Source: Pseudomonas sp. G34 (GTDB lineage Bacteria; Pseudomonadota; Gammaproteobacteria; Pseudomonadales; Pseudomonadaceae). From it: a stretch of 64,000 nt of DNA. The position numbers and the translations under genes are program-made. Shown here one piece after another: positions 10,382 through 18,048 of the stretch (the first letter of the stretch is position 1; every line of letters starts with the position of its first letter). Where the stretch lies: assembly GCF_031119625.1 (NCBI RefSeq), contig NZ_JAVHZV010000026.1, positions 61,296-125,295 on the forward strand, given 5' to 3'. The notes beneath the pieces are model-generated. The model was not told the origin of the DNA. It saw nothing but the letters and a program-made list of their open reading frames with translations, and ran no database searches.

Positions 10382-10783
10382 TTAGCGACCCTGGCCAGGC
10401 CCCCTGCGCGGATCCTGGTCAGCGGTTGCCAGACCCAGCTCGCTATCGACGCTGACGGACTGCTCGCTGACCACCGCCAGCACGGCGGTGGTCAGGGTGT
10501 AATACATCTCCGGGCTGGTCACCTGGCGGCCATCGGCATAGGTCACGCTGAAGCTGATGCCACCCTCGCCAGGCACCTTGAAGGCCACTGTCTGGCCAGC
10601 CCGGATCGAGCCCAGATCGCGGCTTTGGTCACGCCACCGGGCCACCACCTGCACGGCTGCGGCAGCCTCGTTGCGCACCTGGGCGGTTGGCACGGCCCAG
10701 TAAGCGGTGGCGACGAACAGAGCACTCAGCGCCGCCAAAATGACCGCCAGTGCAATCGCCAGTTGTTTGAGTCTGTGCTTCAT
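10382..10783 (-). CDS. Small membrane-anchored hypothetical protein
   Basis: The product is 133 residues, starting at MKHRLKQ. A basic N-terminus is followed by one hydrophobic segment (residues about 8-30, LAIALAVILAALSALFVATA), then a soluble, probably periplasmic, domain of beta-rich appearance. I do not recognise a named family. The ATG at 10783 is preferred over a longer frame to 10912 because it places the signal-anchor at the N-terminus. It converges with hglS (18-base gap) and is divergent from the GNAT gene. No function is assigned. Confidence 0.6.
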   Translation of the reverse strand: MKHRLKQLAIALAVILAALSALFVATAYWAVPTAQVRNEAAAAVQVVARWRDQSRDLGSIRAGQTVAFKVPGEGGISFSVTYADGRQVTSPEMYYTLTTAVLAVVSEQSVSVDSELGLATADQDPRRGPGQGR

Positions 10784-10940
10784 GGGATTTCCAGTGCCCT
10801 TGGCCGATTCGGTTGGCGCTTTTGCTGGCAGCGCTAGCCGCCTGTACGGCATTGTAGGTCGGCCGCGGCGTTGCCTGGTGTGAAGCGCCTGGCTAATCGG
10901 CGCGCCCGGCACATTTCAATCAGGAGAGATCAGAACATTC

Positions 10941-11420
10941 ATGGAAATCCGCGCCACGCAAAAAGAGGACTGGCAGCTGCTGAAGCAGATCCGCCTGGCC
11001 GCCCTGCAGGACACGCCGACCGCCTTCGGTGTGAGTTACGAGACGGCAGCGGCCGACAGCGATGCCCAGTGGCAGGTGCGGGCAGCGGGCGAGAGGACGC
11101 GGTTCTGGTTGGCATTCGACGATGACAGGCCGGTGGGCCTGGTGGGTGGTGGGTTTCGGGATGCCATCCGCTATGAGCTGATCGCCATGTGGGTCGAGCC
11201 GGCGGCACGGGGTGCAGGCGTGGCGGACGCGCTGGTGACGGCGGTGAAGTCGCGCGCCGTGGCACTGGGGCTGGAGGCGCTGTTTCTCGAAGTCGCTGCC
11301 GAGAACGTCAGGGCCGTGCAGTTCTACCTGCGGCACGGGTTCGTGTTCATGGACGAGTGGGAGCCCATCGACAGCCACCCGCATATCCTCGCGCAGAGCA
11401 TGCGCTGGCGTTGCGGTTAG
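10941..11420 (+). CDS. GNAT-family N-acetyltransferase
   Basis: The product is 159 residues, with a GNAT fold running from an N-terminal MEIRATQKEDW through the acetyl-CoA-binding region (VEPAARGAGVADALV, residues about 84-98, where the canonical R/Q-x-x-G-x-G/A is represented by ARGAGV). The late AVQFYLRHGFVF segment is typical of the family. An AGGAGA site lies upstream of the ATG. The substrate is unknown; such single-domain enzymes acetylate small molecules or protein N-termini. It stands alone, converging with the phosphate transporter gene. Confidence 0.85.
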   Translation: MEIRATQKEDWQLLKQIRLAALQDTPTAFGVSYETAAADSDAQWQVRAAGERTRFWLAFDDDRPVGLVGGGFRDAIRYELIAMWVEPAARGAGVADALVTAVKSRAVALGLEALFLEVAAENVRAVQFYLRHGFVFMDEWEPIDSHPHILAQSMRWRCG

Positions 11421-11466
11421 CGGTGGGAGAGGCGAGGCACCTGGGGGCAGGTGCCTGGTGGTTCGA

Positions 11467-12939
11467 TCAGCCGATGATCAACGTCGAGACGTAGAACAGG
11501 CCGGCGGCCAGGGCCATGGAGGTGGGCAGGGTGAGCACCCAGGCCAGCAGGATATTGCTGATGGTGCTGCCCTGCAGGCCGCTGCGGTTGGCGACCATGG
11601 TGCCGGCCACGCCCGAGGACAATACGTGGGTGGTCGACACCGGCAGGCTGTAGACGTTGGCCAGGCCGATGGCGCAGGCCGCGGTGATCTGCGCGCTCAT
11701 GCCCTGGGCATAGGTCATGCCCTGCTTGCCGATCTTCTCGCCGACGGTCTTCACCACGCGTCGCCAGCCGACCATGGTGCCGATGCCCAGGGCCAGGGCC
11801 ACGGCAATGATCACCCAGAAGGGCGCGTACTCGGTGGTGGCGGTCAGGTCCTTGCGCAGCTTGTCGAGGTCGGCCTTCTCCCGCGCCGGCAGGTCCGGCA
11901 GCTTGCCGACCTTCTTCGCCGAGTCGTCGAGGCACAACAGGTAGCGGCGGATGTCGATACGCGCTTCTTCGTTGAGGTCACGGTAGTCGTTGACGCCATC
12001 GAGGGTGCGCAGCAGGCCGTTGATGGTCGGCTCGGTGAGTTTGGGGTCGCAGCGGAACTGCTTGGGCAGCTCGGTATTGGCGGATTTACCCAGGGCCAGG
12101 AACTCGTTCAGGGTCGGCGCGTTGCGCTGGTAGAACTCGCCCAGGTGAATGGCTGCATCACGGGTACGGGAAATCTGGTAGGTGGTGCTGTTCAGGTCGA
12201 GCACGAACTTGGCCGGCACGATGCCGATCAGTACCAGCATGATCAGGCCGATACCTTTCTGGCCGTCGTTGGAGCCGTGCACGAAGCTCACCGCCATGGC
12301 GGAGACGATCAGCACCAGGCGGTTCCAGAATGGCGGCTTGTTCTTGCCCTTGGTTTCCTTGCGCAGCACCGGCGTGCTGTGCACCTTGGGGGTCGGCATC
12401 CAGTACTTGAGCGCCAGGAACAGCAGGGCGGCGACCACGAAGCCGGCAACCGGCGAGAACACCAGCGACAGGCCGATATCGATCGCCTTCTGCCAGTTCA
12501 CCCCATCACCCAGGGGGATGTCGGTGAGCAGCGCGTTGGCCAGGCCGACGCCAAGGATCGAGCCGATCAGGGTGTGCGAGCTGGACGCCGGAATGCCGAA
12601 GTACCAGGTGCCCAGGTTCCAGGTGATGGCCGCGGCCAGCAGCGAGAACACCATGATCAGGCCACGGCTGGTGTTGACGTTGATCAACAGCTCCACCGGC
12701 AGCAGGTGGACGATGGCATAGGCCACGCCGACGCCACCGAGCAGCACACCGAGGAAGTTGAAGATGCCGGACATGACCACCGCCAGGTTCGGCGGCATGG
12801 CCTTGGTGTAGATGACCGTGGCCACGGCGTTGGCGGTGTCGTGGAAACCGTTGATGAATTCGAAGGTGAGGACGAAGAGCAGGGCGAGTGCGAGGCTCAG
12901 CGCCAACCAGGCATCAAGCCCGCTGAATAGTTCGAACAT
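11467..12939 (-). CDS. pitA: Low-affinity inorganic phosphate transporter, Pit family
   Basis: The product is a 490-residue polytopic membrane protein of the PiT family, which symports phosphate (as metal-phosphate) with protons. The duplicated family signatures are visible: FEFINGFHDTANAVAT near the N-terminus and VSFVHGSNDGQKGIG in the middle, with GIPASSSHTLIGSILG and LPVSTTHVLSSGVAG as the paired transmembrane motifs. A large hydrophilic loop separates the halves. The ATG at 12939 is chosen; an upstream frame start at 12984 adds only an unlikely hydrophilic leader. It is monocistronic. Confidence 0.93.
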   Translation of the reverse strand: MFELFSGLDAWLALSLALALLFVLTFEFINGFHDTANAVATVIYTKAMPPNLAVVMSGIFNFLGVLLGGVGVAYAIVHLLPVELLINVNTSRGLIMVFSLLAAAITWNLGTWYFGIPASSSHTLIGSILGVGLANALLTDIPLGDGVNWQKAIDIGLSLVFSPVAGFVVAALLFLALKYWMPTPKVHSTPVLRKETKGKNKPPFWNRLVLIVSAMAVSFVHGSNDGQKGIGLIMLVLIGIVPAKFVLDLNSTTYQISRTRDAAIHLGEFYQRNAPTLNEFLALGKSANTELPKQFRCDPKLTEPTINGLLRTLDGVNDYRDLNEEARIDIRRYLLCLDDSAKKVGKLPDLPAREKADLDKLRKDLTATTEYAPFWVIIAVALALGIGTMVGWRRVVKTVGEKIGKQGMTYAQGMSAQITAACAIGLANVYSLPVSTTHVLSSGVAGTMVANRSGLQGSTISNILLAWVLTLPTSMALAAGLFYVSTLIIG

Positions 12940-13242
12940 GGGGGGTACGTCTGGCTCATGGAAGAGGTGGGTTGTTCCGGGCAACGCTTGCGGGAGGCGA
13001 TCGATTGCCGCGCCGGGCAGGGTGCGGCCAGGGTCAGCATGCGCCTGCGGGGCGGTAGCCGAATCGGCTCACGAACCTGCTTTTTGCGCTGCCGGCCCAG
13101 GCGTCGAACCTGCCGCCTGAAATATCTGGACGCGATTTACCGCGAAAATCGATCCGGAAACAACTGGTGGCACATAAAGAATTCATATTTTTTTGATCTG
13201 ACTCAGGGCCGTTCGGCTGCCAGGCAGACCGTGGCAGCGCGT
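12940..13242. other. Intergenic region upstream of pitA
   Basis: These 303 bases carry no gene I can support. The right part (about 13170-13200) is markedly AT-rich relative to its surroundings and may hold the pitA promoter on the minus strand. I saw no clear Pho-box direct repeat. Confidence 0.4.
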
Positions 13243-13800
13243 CTACAGCATGCGTTTGAGCACGTTGTCGCGGCGCAGGAAGTGGTGCCAGAGCACCGCG
13301 GCGATATGCAGGCCGATCACGTAGTAGAACGCGCTGCCCACCGTGATGTGCAGGTCCTCGATGCGGTGCGCCAGGTGCGGGTTCAGCTCGAAGGGCGAGG
13401 GCAGCATCAGCCCGCCCAGGGGAATGCCGCCGCGTTCGAGAAACACCACCAGCATGCCCATCAGCGGTTGCAGCAGCAGGAAGGCGTACAGGGCGATATG
13501 GGTAACTTGCGAGGCCAGCCGGGTCAGCGGATTGAGCGCCGGCATGATTGCTGGCGTCGGGCTTGCGAAGCGCGCCAGCAGGCGCGGCAGCACCAGGGCG
13601 AAGACCGCGATGCCGACCCAGAAGTGGCCCTGCACCACCAGCAGGCGCGGGTCGCTGCCTTTCTCGAACCAGCTGCGGCTGGTGATCAGCACGTAGGCCA
13701 GCACCACCAGGGCGGCCATCAGCCAGTGCAGGCGGCGGCTGGTGGCGCTGTAGCGGAACGCTGCCGGCGCGGCGGTGGGGTGGGGGTTTGTGCTGCTCAT
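13243..13800 (-). CDS. cybB: Cytochrome b561
   Basis: The product is a 185-residue four-helix membrane cytochrome of the b561 family. Candidate heme-ligand histidines occur at the expected places: RRLHWLMA in helix 1, VQGHFWVG before helix 2, and HRIEDLHI plus GLHIAAVLWHH in the last segment. These proteins shuttle electrons between quinol and periplasmic acceptors, or scavenge superoxide. It lies 48 bases after the end of the histidine kinase gene on the same strand, so read-through from the seven-gene operon upstream is possible, though a distinct role is as likely. Confidence 0.9.
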   Translation of the reverse strand: MSSTNPHPTAAPAAFRYSATSRRLHWLMAALVVLAYVLITSRSWFEKGSDPRLLVVQGHFWVGIAVFALVLPRLLARFASPTPAIMPALNPLTRLASQVTHIALYAFLLLQPLMGMLVVFLERGGIPLGGLMLPSPFELNPHLAHRIEDLHITVGSAFYYVIGLHIAAVLWHHFLRRDNVLKRML

Positions 13801-13848
13801 CGTTGACCTCTGTGGGTGACTGGCCGGGGCCGGATTGTTAAGTGGCGT

Positions 13849-15231
13849 TCAGGGTTGCTGCTGTGGTGCGCGTGGTAGCGACAGGGTGGCGAGCAGGCCG
13901 CCGTCGGGGTGGTTGCTCAGGGCGATGCTGCCGCCCAGATGGCTGGCGATCATCTCCACGATGGACAGGCCAAGGCCCGCGCCGCCCGGGTTGTCGCGGC
14001 TGTAGAAACGCTCGAAGAGGCGTTCGATCTTTTCTTCGTCGATACCTGGCCCGTGGTCACGCACGCTGAGGGTCAGGTGCTGCTCACCGTCATCACCGAG
14101 GCGCACCTCGACCTCGGCGCCCGCGGGCGAGAAGTTGGCGGCATTGGTGACCAGGTTCTGCAGGGCGATCTCCACCAGTGGCCCGTCGCCGTGGATCAGG
14201 TAGCGGCCGGGCTGCACTTCCAGGGCCAGCTCCAGCCCCTTGCCGAGCATCCACGGGGTCAGCTCCACCAGGGCCTGGCGTACGGTGGCCTCGAGGTCGA
14301 CGGGCTGCCAGGCCTGGCGGGCGATTTCCGGCTCGACACGGGCCAGGGTCAGCAACTGGTTGACCACCCGGGTCAGGCGGTCGACGCCGCCGACCAGATG
14401 GTTCAGGGCCTTGTCGCGGGGCTCGGCCTGGCTGGCCTGCAGGGCGTTCTGGGCGTGAATGCGCAGGGTCGCCAGGGGTGTACGCATCTCATGAGCCGCA
14501 TCGCCGATAAAGCGCCGTTCACGTTGCAGCAACTGCTCGATCTGCGAGAGCAGGCGATTGAGCGCCGCCTGCATCGGCTCCAGCTCGCGGGGCAGGGGCG
14601 TCAGTTGCAGCGGCTCCAGGGAACCGCCGTGGCGCTTGCGAATGATCTGCGCCATGTTCTGCAGCGGCCGCAGGCCCCAGCCGATGGCCAGCCAGATCAG
14701 CGCCGACAGCACCACGATGCCGATCAGGTTGGGAATCAGGGTGTGGCGCACGATGCGGTTGACCAGATCCTGGCGCACGTCCTCGCGCTCACCCACCCAG
14801 ATCAGCAGGCCGTGGCGCTCATCGGGCAGCAGGAAGCCGTGCCAGTTGACGTCGTAGAGGGTCTGGTCGGAAAAGCCGGGCGTGGTGACCGGCTGCTCGA
14901 AGGCTGGTGCGCTGGAGGAGCGGATCAGGCTGTGACCCTGCTTGTCCCACACCTGGAAGGCCATCTTGCCTTCGTAGGGGTGGCCGATGCGGTGGCTACC
15001 CGCCTGGCTCAGCGCGGCATTGAAGGCCCGGTACAGCGCCTGGCGCTGTTCGTCCGGCAACTGGGCATGGATGGCGCCCTGCAGCAGCCGGGCGCTTTGC
15101 GCCAGCTGGGCGTCGTAGATCTCGCCGATCTCGTGGCGGCTGTCGTGGAAGTTGTAGAGGCTGATGGTCAGGGTGCCGAGCAGCAACAGGCCCAGCACCA
15201 GCACCAGGGTACGGCGTCGCAGTGAGGTCAT
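13849..15231 (-). CDS. Sensor histidine kinase (QseC/PmrB-like)
   Basis: The product is a 460-residue inner-membrane kinase. An N-terminal transmembrane segment (about 9-28) precedes a 2CSK_N-type periplasmic sensor region (EIYDAQLAQSARLLQ), a second transmembrane segment (about 165-188), and HAMP-like, dimerisation and ATPase domains. Phospho-acceptor His247 lies in FIGDAAHEMRTPLA, and the N-box NLVTNAANFSP and G-boxes DHGPGID and GAGLGLSIV are intact. It is separated from its response regulator by a single base, so the pair is translationally coupled. Both close a run that starts with the thermostable-hemolysin-family gene, implying the kinase senses something connected with that pathway. 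The signal is unknown. Confidence 0.92.
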   Translation of the reverse strand: MTSLRRRTLVLVLGLLLLGTLTISLYNFHDSRHEIGEIYDAQLAQSARLLQGAIHAQLPDEQRQALYRAFNAALSQAGSHRIGHPYEGKMAFQVWDKQGHSLIRSSSAPAFEQPVTTPGFSDQTLYDVNWHGFLLPDERHGLLIWVGEREDVRQDLVNRIVRHTLIPNLIGIVVLSALIWLAIGWGLRPLQNMAQIIRKRHGGSLEPLQLTPLPRELEPMQAALNRLLSQIEQLLQRERRFIGDAAHEMRTPLATLRIHAQNALQASQAEPRDKALNHLVGGVDRLTRVVNQLLTLARVEPEIARQAWQPVDLEATVRQALVELTPWMLGKGLELALEVQPGRYLIHGDGPLVEIALQNLVTNAANFSPAGAEVEVRLGDDGEQHLTLSVRDHGPGIDEEKIERLFERFYSRDNPGGAGLGLSIVEMIASHLGGSIALSNHPDGGLLATLSLPRAPQQQP

Positions 15232-15232
15232 C

Positions 15233-15889
15233 TCAGGCCTCCACCAGGTAGCCGATGCCGCGCACGGTTCTGATCAGCTCGCTGAACAGCTTCTTGCGCA
15301 GGTGCGAGATGTGCACTTCCAGGGTGTTGCTTTCCGCTTCCTCGTCCCAGCCGTAGAGTAACTGCACCAGACGCTCGCGGGTGAACACCTTGCCCGGGTG
15401 GGCGAGCAGCTCGTGGAGCAGCAGGTATTCCTTGGGCGTCAGCGCTACCAGGTTGCCCTGAAAATGCACCTGCTGGTTGGCCGGGTCGAGGCTGATGCCG
15501 GCATGCTCGATCAGCGCGCGGCCACGGCCGGCGCTGCGGCGCAGCAGGGCACGGATGCGCGCCTTGAGTTCGTTGAGATCGAACGGCTTGGCCAGGTAGT
15601 CGTCGGCGCCGGCATCCAGCCCGGCGACCCGGTCGCGGGGCTCGTCGCGGGCGGTGAGGATCAGCACCGGCAGGTGCGAGCCGCTGTTGCGCAGTTGCTG
15701 CAGCACGCCGATGCCGCTCAGCCGGGGCAGGCCGAGGTCGAGCACCAGCAGGTCGAAGGTTTCGCTGCGCAGCGCATGCACCGCACTGGCACCGTCATGC
15801 AGCCAGTCGACGGTGTAGCCCTCGGCCTGCAGGCCGGCGCGCAGGCCTTCGCCGAGCGGCAGGTCATCCTCCACCAGAAGCAGTCGCAT
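15233..15889 (-). CDS. OmpR-family response regulator
   Basis: The product is 218 residues. The receiver domain has acidic Asp8-Asp9, phospho-acceptor Asp51 (LVLDLGLPR) and the LAKPFD lysine; the C-terminal winged helix carries ALTPKEYLLLHELL and ESNTLEVHISHLRKKL. It resembles QseB/PmrA/BqsR-type regulators. It lies 26 bases after the TPR gene and 1 base before the kinase gene, as part of the seven-gene operon. A candidate binding site of the TTAAG-N6-TTAAG type lies upstream of the first operon gene (20239-20254), which would allow positive autoregulation. Confidence 0.93.
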   Translation of the reverse strand: MRLLLVEDDLPLGEGLRAGLQAEGYTVDWLHDGASAVHALRSETFDLLVLDLGLPRLSGIGVLQQLRNSGSHLPVLILTARDEPRDRVAGLDAGADDYLAKPFDLNELKARIRALLRRSAGRGRALIEHAGISLDPANQQVHFQGNLVALTPKEYLLLHELLAHPGKVFTRERLVQLLYGWDEEAESNTLEVHISHLRKKLFSELIRTVRGIGYLVEA

Positions 15890-15915
15890 GGGTGTCCTCG
15901 AGCAAATGGTGGCGA

Positions 15916-16572
15916 TCAGTCGAGCTTGTGCTCGACCTCCTCCAGTAAAGCAGCGATTTCGCGCTTGCGGCCCTGGTCGGCGAGTTCGCGACCGGGGCGC
16001 GGCGCGGCCTGCTGGGCCTTGAGCAGTGCTGCCTTGGCCTCGGCGTACTTGCCTTCGCGGGCCAGATGATCGCCCCAGAAGTACAGGCTGTCGATGCCGT
16101 TCGGGTTGATCAGCAGCGCCTGCCTGAGCAGCTCGTCGGCCTTCTTGGCATCGCCGAAACCGATGGGCCAGCCGGGCACCCGGTCGTACAGCGCCGCCAG
16201 GCTGGTGTAGGCCGAACCCTGCAGGGCGTCGGGGTCGAGCTGCAAGGCCTTTTCCAGGTCGCTACGCGACTGCTTGGCCTTGCCCAATGCACCGAGGCCG
16301 CCCTGGGCGCCGGCCCAGCTGCTGGTGACGATGCCTTTCCAGATCCACGCCTCGGCGGCTTTCGGCTGGGCCGTGGTGAACGCCTCGGCCTGGGCGGCCA
16401 GTTTCTCGAACTCGGCGACCTTGCGCTCTTGCGGGGTGTCGTACTGGATCTGCGCCCAGCGTTGCTGGATGGTTTGCAACTGCTGGGTAGCGGCGGCATC
16501 CAGTGCCCAGGCGCCGGTGTGGATGCCCAGGGCGGCCAGGGCAACGGCGAGGTGAATCAGGGATCTTTTCAT
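15916..16572 (-). CDS. Periplasmic TPR-repeat protein
   Basis: The product is 218 residues. An N-terminal signal peptide (MKRSLIHLAVALAALGIHTG, cleavage near WALDA) targets it to the periplasm. The mature part is helical with tetratricopeptide-like repeats (for example AYTSLAALYDR and DSLYFWGDHLAREGKYAEAKAAL cut across two helices). The ATG overlaps the SDR stop codon by 4 bases, so the two are translationally coupled. It may scaffold or bind the pathway product or the kinase sensor domain. I know no characterised homologue. Confidence 0.8.
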   Translation of the reverse strand: MKRSLIHLAVALAALGIHTGAWALDAAATQQLQTIQQRWAQIQYDTPQERKVAEFEKLAAQAEAFTTAQPKAAEAWIWKGIVTSSWAGAQGGLGALGKAKQSRSDLEKALQLDPDALQGSAYTSLAALYDRVPGWPIGFGDAKKADELLRQALLINPNGIDSLYFWGDHLAREGKYAEAKAALLKAQQAAPRPGRELADQGRKREIAALLEEVEHKLD

Positions 16573-17372
16573 CGTGGAGGCGTCTCGGATACATGGGTGA
16601 AACGGCGAATGGTCGGCAGTTGCTTGCGGATCGCCCGGTCGACCAGGCCCGGCAGCAGGCCGTTGAGGCGTACCAGGAGTTTTTCCGGCCAGCCCAGGTA
16701 CAGCTCGGCGAGGTTGCGCTCGATGGCGCTGGTCACCTGCCAGGCCACGCGCTGGGGGGCGTCGACCTTGCTGTTGAGCGCCTCGTTGAGGGCCATGGCG
16801 GCGCTGCTGTTCATGCCGGTGCGGGTCGCCCGCGGGGCCACGTAGAGCACGTCGACCTCGGTGTCGGCCAGCTCGCGGCGCAGGGCTTCGGAGAAACCGC
16901 GCAGGGCGAACTTGCTCGCGCAATACACGGCGTAACCCGGATAACCGATGGAGCCATAGGTGGAGCCGACGTTGACGATCAGCGCGTGGGGCTGGTCGCG
17001 CAGGGTCGGCAGCAGGGCGCGGGTCAGTTGCAGGGTGGCCACCAGATTGATCGCCAGGAGGTCGTCGATCTGTTCATCATCGACCTGCTCGAACAGCGCG
17101 AACCGGTTGACGCCGGCGGCGTTGAGCAGCAGGTTGATGCCGCCCAGGCGCCGCGCCGCGTCGAGCACCGCGTGGCGGCCGTCAGCGCTGCGCAAATCGG
17201 CCTGTAGCGGATGAAGGCGGTTGGGATAGAGGTGCTGCAGGGCTTCCAGCGCTTGTGGCTGGCGGGTTACCGCAATCACCTGGGCACCTTCGGCGCAGAG
17301 TTGTTCGGCCAGGGCCTGGCCAATGCCGCCGCTGGCGCCGGTCAGCACCACACGGCAATCACACAGCCGCAT
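16569..17372 (-). CDS. Short-chain dehydrogenase/reductase (SDR)
   Basis: The product is a 267-residue classical SDR. The cofactor motif TGASGGIG spans residues 11-18, NAAG is at 84-87, and the catalytic Ser137, Tyr150 and Lys154 are all in place (YCASK). It should reduce a carbonyl or oxidise an alcohol with NAD(P)H. It starts 14 bases inside the diiron-oxygenase-like gene and ends 4 bases inside the TPR gene. In this context it probably tailors an acyl-derived product made by the upstream ligase and oxygenase. The substrate is unknown. Confidence 0.9.
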   Translation of the reverse strand: MRLCDCRVVLTGASGGIGQALAEQLCAEGAQVIAVTRQPQALEALQHLYPNRLHPLQADLRSADGRHAVLDAARRLGGINLLLNAAGVNRFALFEQVDDEQIDDLLAINLVATLQLTRALLPTLRDQPHALIVNVGSTYGSIGYPGYAVYCASKFALRGFSEALRRELADTEVDVLYVAPRATRTGMNSSAAMALNEALNSKVDAPQRVAWQVTSAIERNLAELYLGWPEKLLVRLNGLLPGLVDRAIRKQLPTIRRFTHVSETPPR

Positions 17373-18048
17373 GGCTGAGCTCCCGGCGCTGTTGCGTTTC
17401 GAGGCGCGGCAGGCCGCGGAACATGTCGGCGTAGAGCTGATAGACCACCTTGCTGGCGTGGATTACCGCCAACTGGTCGGCGCGGTCGTCGAGGCGGTCC
17501 ATCAGGCTGCGGTAGGTGTCCATATGGCCGAGGTCCAGCGAGCCGTGGGTGGACAGGTAGTTGAACGCGGTGTGCGGCAACTGCAGGCCCTGGCGGATCG
17601 CCTCGGCAGCCTGGGTGGCCAGGGCGATGCTGGTGCCTTCGAGCACGTTGACCATGCCGAACAGGCCGACCGGGTTGCCGCGGGCGATCAGGTCGTAGAG
17701 AAAGCTCACCATCAGCTCGATGGGCAGCGATGGCTGGCCGTCACGTACCTGTTCGGCGTCGCCGCCGCAGGCGCTGATGTCGTTGAGGATCCACTTCTCG
17801 TGGCCGTATTCCTCGTCGATGTATTCGCACACCGCCGCGCGCAGCCATTCCAGCCGTGCCGGCAGGCGGGCGCCGCAGGCCATCATCAGCGGCACGGTGT
17901 GGCGCACGTGGTAGTAGGCCTGGGTCAGGAAGGCGCGATAGGCCTGCAGGCTGACCTGGCCGGCCAGCGCGTCACGGATCACCGGCGTGGCGAACAGCGC
18001 CTGGCGCTCGGCGGCGGTGGCGTCCTGCAGTTCGTCGAAGAAACTCAT
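17359..18048 (-). CDS. Heme-oxygenase-like diiron oxygenase / TenA-like iron-containing redox enzyme
   Basis: The product is a 229-residue all-helical protein of the PqqC/TenA/UndA superfamily. Candidate metal ligands can be seen: Glu80-x-x-His83 in EEYGHEKW, Glu137 in NVLEGTS, and His168, Asp172 and His175 in STHGSLDLGHMD. This arrangement resembles heme-oxygenase-like diiron oxygenases, a group that cleaves or desaturates fatty acids and amino acids (for example UndA and BesC), rather than thiaminase TenA. The start at 18048 overlaps the ligase stop by 4 bases. The family call is good; chemistry and substrate are inferred from the acyl-ligase neighbour. Confidence 0.8.
   Translation of the reverse strand: MSFFDELQDATAAERQALFATPVIRDALAGQVSLQAYRAFLTQAYYHVRHTVPLMMACGARLPARLEWLRAAVCEYIDEEYGHEKWILNDISACGGDAEQVRDGQPSLPIELMVSFLYDLIARGNPVGLFGMVNVLEGTSIALATQAAEAIRQGLQLPHTAFNYLSTHGSLDLGHMDTYRSLMDRLDDRADQLAVIHASKVVYQLYADMFRGLPRLETQQRRELSHAAV

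Noticed and set aside
13849..15889. Naming the two-component pair PmrAB or QseBC
   Set aside because: Family resemblance is clear but neighbours differ, so a specific symbol would be a guess.
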